DNA of 64,000 nt, from contig WYBW01000020.1 in assembly GCA_011525685.1 (NCBI GenBank), forward strand, positions 62,001-126,000. Direction: 5' to 3'. The position numbers were made by a program, and so were the translations under genes. Within the stretch, counting starts at the first letter, position 1; the number at the start of each line of letters is the position of its first letter. This document shows, piece after piece, positions 62,791 to 64,000 of the stretch. This stretch comes from Verrucomicrobiia bacterium (GTDB taxonomy: Bacteria; Verrucomicrobiota; Verrucomicrobiia; Limisphaerales; JADLHS01). The notes beneath the pieces are model-generated. The model ran no database searches, was not told the DNA's origin, and saw nothing but the letters and a program-made list of their open reading frames with translations.

Positions 62791-64000
62791 TCAAGGCGGC
62801 GGTCGAAACCAGGGTGGTGGTGGAGGCGGCGGCAACCCGCGTGGGCGCTTCATGCCCATGGAGAGTTCGTCCGCCGGCAGCGCATCAATCCGCCGGAGCA
62901 CGGTGGCAAAGAATTCAGCCATCGGCACCAGGTCCGCCAAGCGCACTTTATCCACCGTGTCCTGCGGATCAAAAAGGTAGAGCGGACCTGAAATGTGACA
63001 GGCCGAAGGAATTCCCGCCGTGAAAAACGGCGCGCTGTCGCACGGCGGCTCCGGACCGAAGCTGTAGGCATCCGCGCAAATCAGCCGGTCAATGCGCCAT
63101 CGCTCCGCCTCCTCCCGGAGCACACCCGCGAAACCTGGACTGCCATCGAAAAACAATGCGCGCACTTCCGGCCGGCCGGTCAACCGATAACCGCCCTGAC
63201 CGTCGCCCTCTGCTTCCTCGGCAATGTGCTCCACACCGAACGCCGCGACGGTTCGCTTCAGCAACCCACCCCCGTGTCGCTCCACAAACACGCGATTGCC
63301 GATGCCCCCGTGAAAGTGTCCGGAAGCCGCCACAAAGACGAGATCCCGTCGGAGTTGGCGGGGCGTGCCTTTGGCCGCGCCAAACACTTTCGCGAGCGCC
63401 AACAGAACCGCCAGCCCTGAGGCATCCTCAACCGCCGACGCGAACGGCGCGTCGTGATGGCAGGTAATGATGATGTTTTCGTTGATCTCGCCAGGCTGAC
63501 AACCCGCGCCCGGCAACACTCCCACCACATTGTGCGAATCCACCACCCGGTTCTCCCCGGTGCTGATCAGCCGCACCCACGCTCCGGACACGGCCTGGGC
63601 ACGAGCCTGTGGCGCGTGTTCGCGTCCCACCCACACGCCGGGCAGGTCTTTGAGAAAGCCGTCGTAGGGAACGTAGAAGTCGCAGCCGTGCGTGGGTGAA
63701 TCCACCAGCAGCCCGATGAAGCCAGCCGCCCCGCGGCGTTGCGCCTCGTAGTAGGCCGGGAAATTCCGGATCAGCCAGTTGGCGGCGTGAAGCGGACCGT
63801 CAGGCACGGATTGATCCGCGTCGCGAAGGAAATGCGCGCCCTTCTTGAGCATCGCACCCACCAGTTCGGCGAACCGCATCTCAACCACCGCCACGCGCCC
63901 GCGCAGGTCGGCGGCCTGGAATTCCTCGGGTTTGCCTTCGCCCAGAAACACCGCCGGTGCGTCGAGGCCAGTCGCACCCGTCCAAGCCGTGTACGGAATG
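62791..64000 (-). CDS. M28-like peptidase, 5' end outside the window
   Basis: The frame is open on the minus strand to the edge of the window, so the start is not seen; GTG 63951 is internal. A protease-associated region (GRVAVVEMRF...AAGFIGLLVD) is followed by an M28-type core: IITCHHDAPF and VEDASGLAVLL for metal binding, then DSAPFFTAGIPSA. The usual Glu-Glu pair is absent (VFVAASGHFHGGIG instead) and the expected final His is replaced (LFDPQDTVDK), so activity is uncertain. It ends in a Pro-rich tail. Confidence 0.78.
   Translation of the reverse strand, partial: IPYTAWTGATGLDAPAVFLGEGKPEEFQAADLRGRVAVVEMRFAELVGAMLKKGAHFLRDADQSVPDGPLHAANWLIRNFPAYYEAQRRGAAGFIGLLVDSPTHGCDFYVPYDGFLKDLPGVWVGREHAPQARAQAVSGAWVRLISTGENRVVDSHNVVGVLPGAGCQPGEINENIIITCHHDAPFASAVEDASGLAVLLALAKVFGAAKGTPRQLRRDLVFVAASGHFHGGIGNRVFVERHGGGLLKRTVAAFGVEHIAEEAEGDGQGGYRLTGRPEVRALFFDGSPGFAGVLREEAERWRIDRLICADAYSFGPEPPCDSAPFFTAGIPSACHISGPLYLFDPQDTVDKVRLADLVPMAEFFATVLRRIDALPADELSMGMKRPRGLPPPPPPPWFRPPP

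Overview
The window looks like a chromosomal segment from a GC-rich member of the Verrucomicrobiota (Pedosphaera/Limisphaera-like). This is inferred from gene content: propeller histidine kinases, many Tat-exported sugar oxidoreductases and TIM-barrel proteins, one-gene pseudopilins ending in a DG-type motif, an ECF sigma factor beside a WD40 Ser/Thr kinase, and abundant short palindromic repeats. I saw no rRNA, tRNA, CRISPR array or intact insertion sequence. The first and last genes run off the window.

Layout. 1-5.4 kb: a propeller histidine kinase (5' partial), its NarL-type response regulator and a secreted PQQ-type beta-propeller. 5.4-13 kb: a phosphate module made of a small transposase-N-terminus-like gene behind a Pho-box-like promoter, a phosphate-selective-type porin, then phoU(fusion)-pstS-pstC-pstA-pstB1-pstB2 behind a second Pho-box-like site. 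13-18 kb: a transglutaminase-like protein, a compact PilB/GspE ATPase and a REC-PAS-PAS-PP2C phosphatase. 18-33.4 kb: a carbohydrate locus with GH38-like, GH27 and GH-A-like hydrolases, two sugar isomerase/epimerases, a Gfo/Idh/MocA oxidoreductase, a DUF6807-like protein, a sugar-isomerase-like protein and a pseudopilin. 33.9-41 kb: an FG-GAP/UnbV surface protein, a WD40 Ser/Thr kinase and an ECF sigma factor. 41.7-49.2 kb: a dipeptide ABC transporter on the minus strand, interrupted by a PD-(D/E)XK-like gene. 49.3-53.3 kb: a P450, gatB and a nucleotidyltransferase cassette bounded by a duplicated gatB tail. 53.3-64 kb: an oxidoreductase, a TylF-like methyltransferase, a large Tat-exported putative hydrolase, a lipoprotein, a second pseudopilin, an esterase, a GNAT protein, a membrane coiled-coil protein and an M28-like peptidase (partial).

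Most unusual signals. (1) gatB carries two in-frame copies of a palindromic element also found between genes, so the element is being translated inside an essential enzyme. (2) The 3' end of gatB is duplicated on both sides of a two-gene nucleotidyltransferase cassette, as expected if the cassette arrived with its own gatB tail. (3) The phosphate module has a PhoU fused to a phosphatase domain whose catalytic Cys is Asp, two PstB ATPases with complementary degenerate motifs, and a Pho-box-like promoter in front of a transposase-derived protein. (4) A PP2C phosphatase has a receiver whose phosphoacceptor Asp is Glu.

At least four families of short palindromic repeats are scattered between genes: ctctccc/gggagag pairs, GTRGGACAG...CTGTCCYAC elements, CGTAGCGC-ended elements, and clusters of tandem small hairpins.
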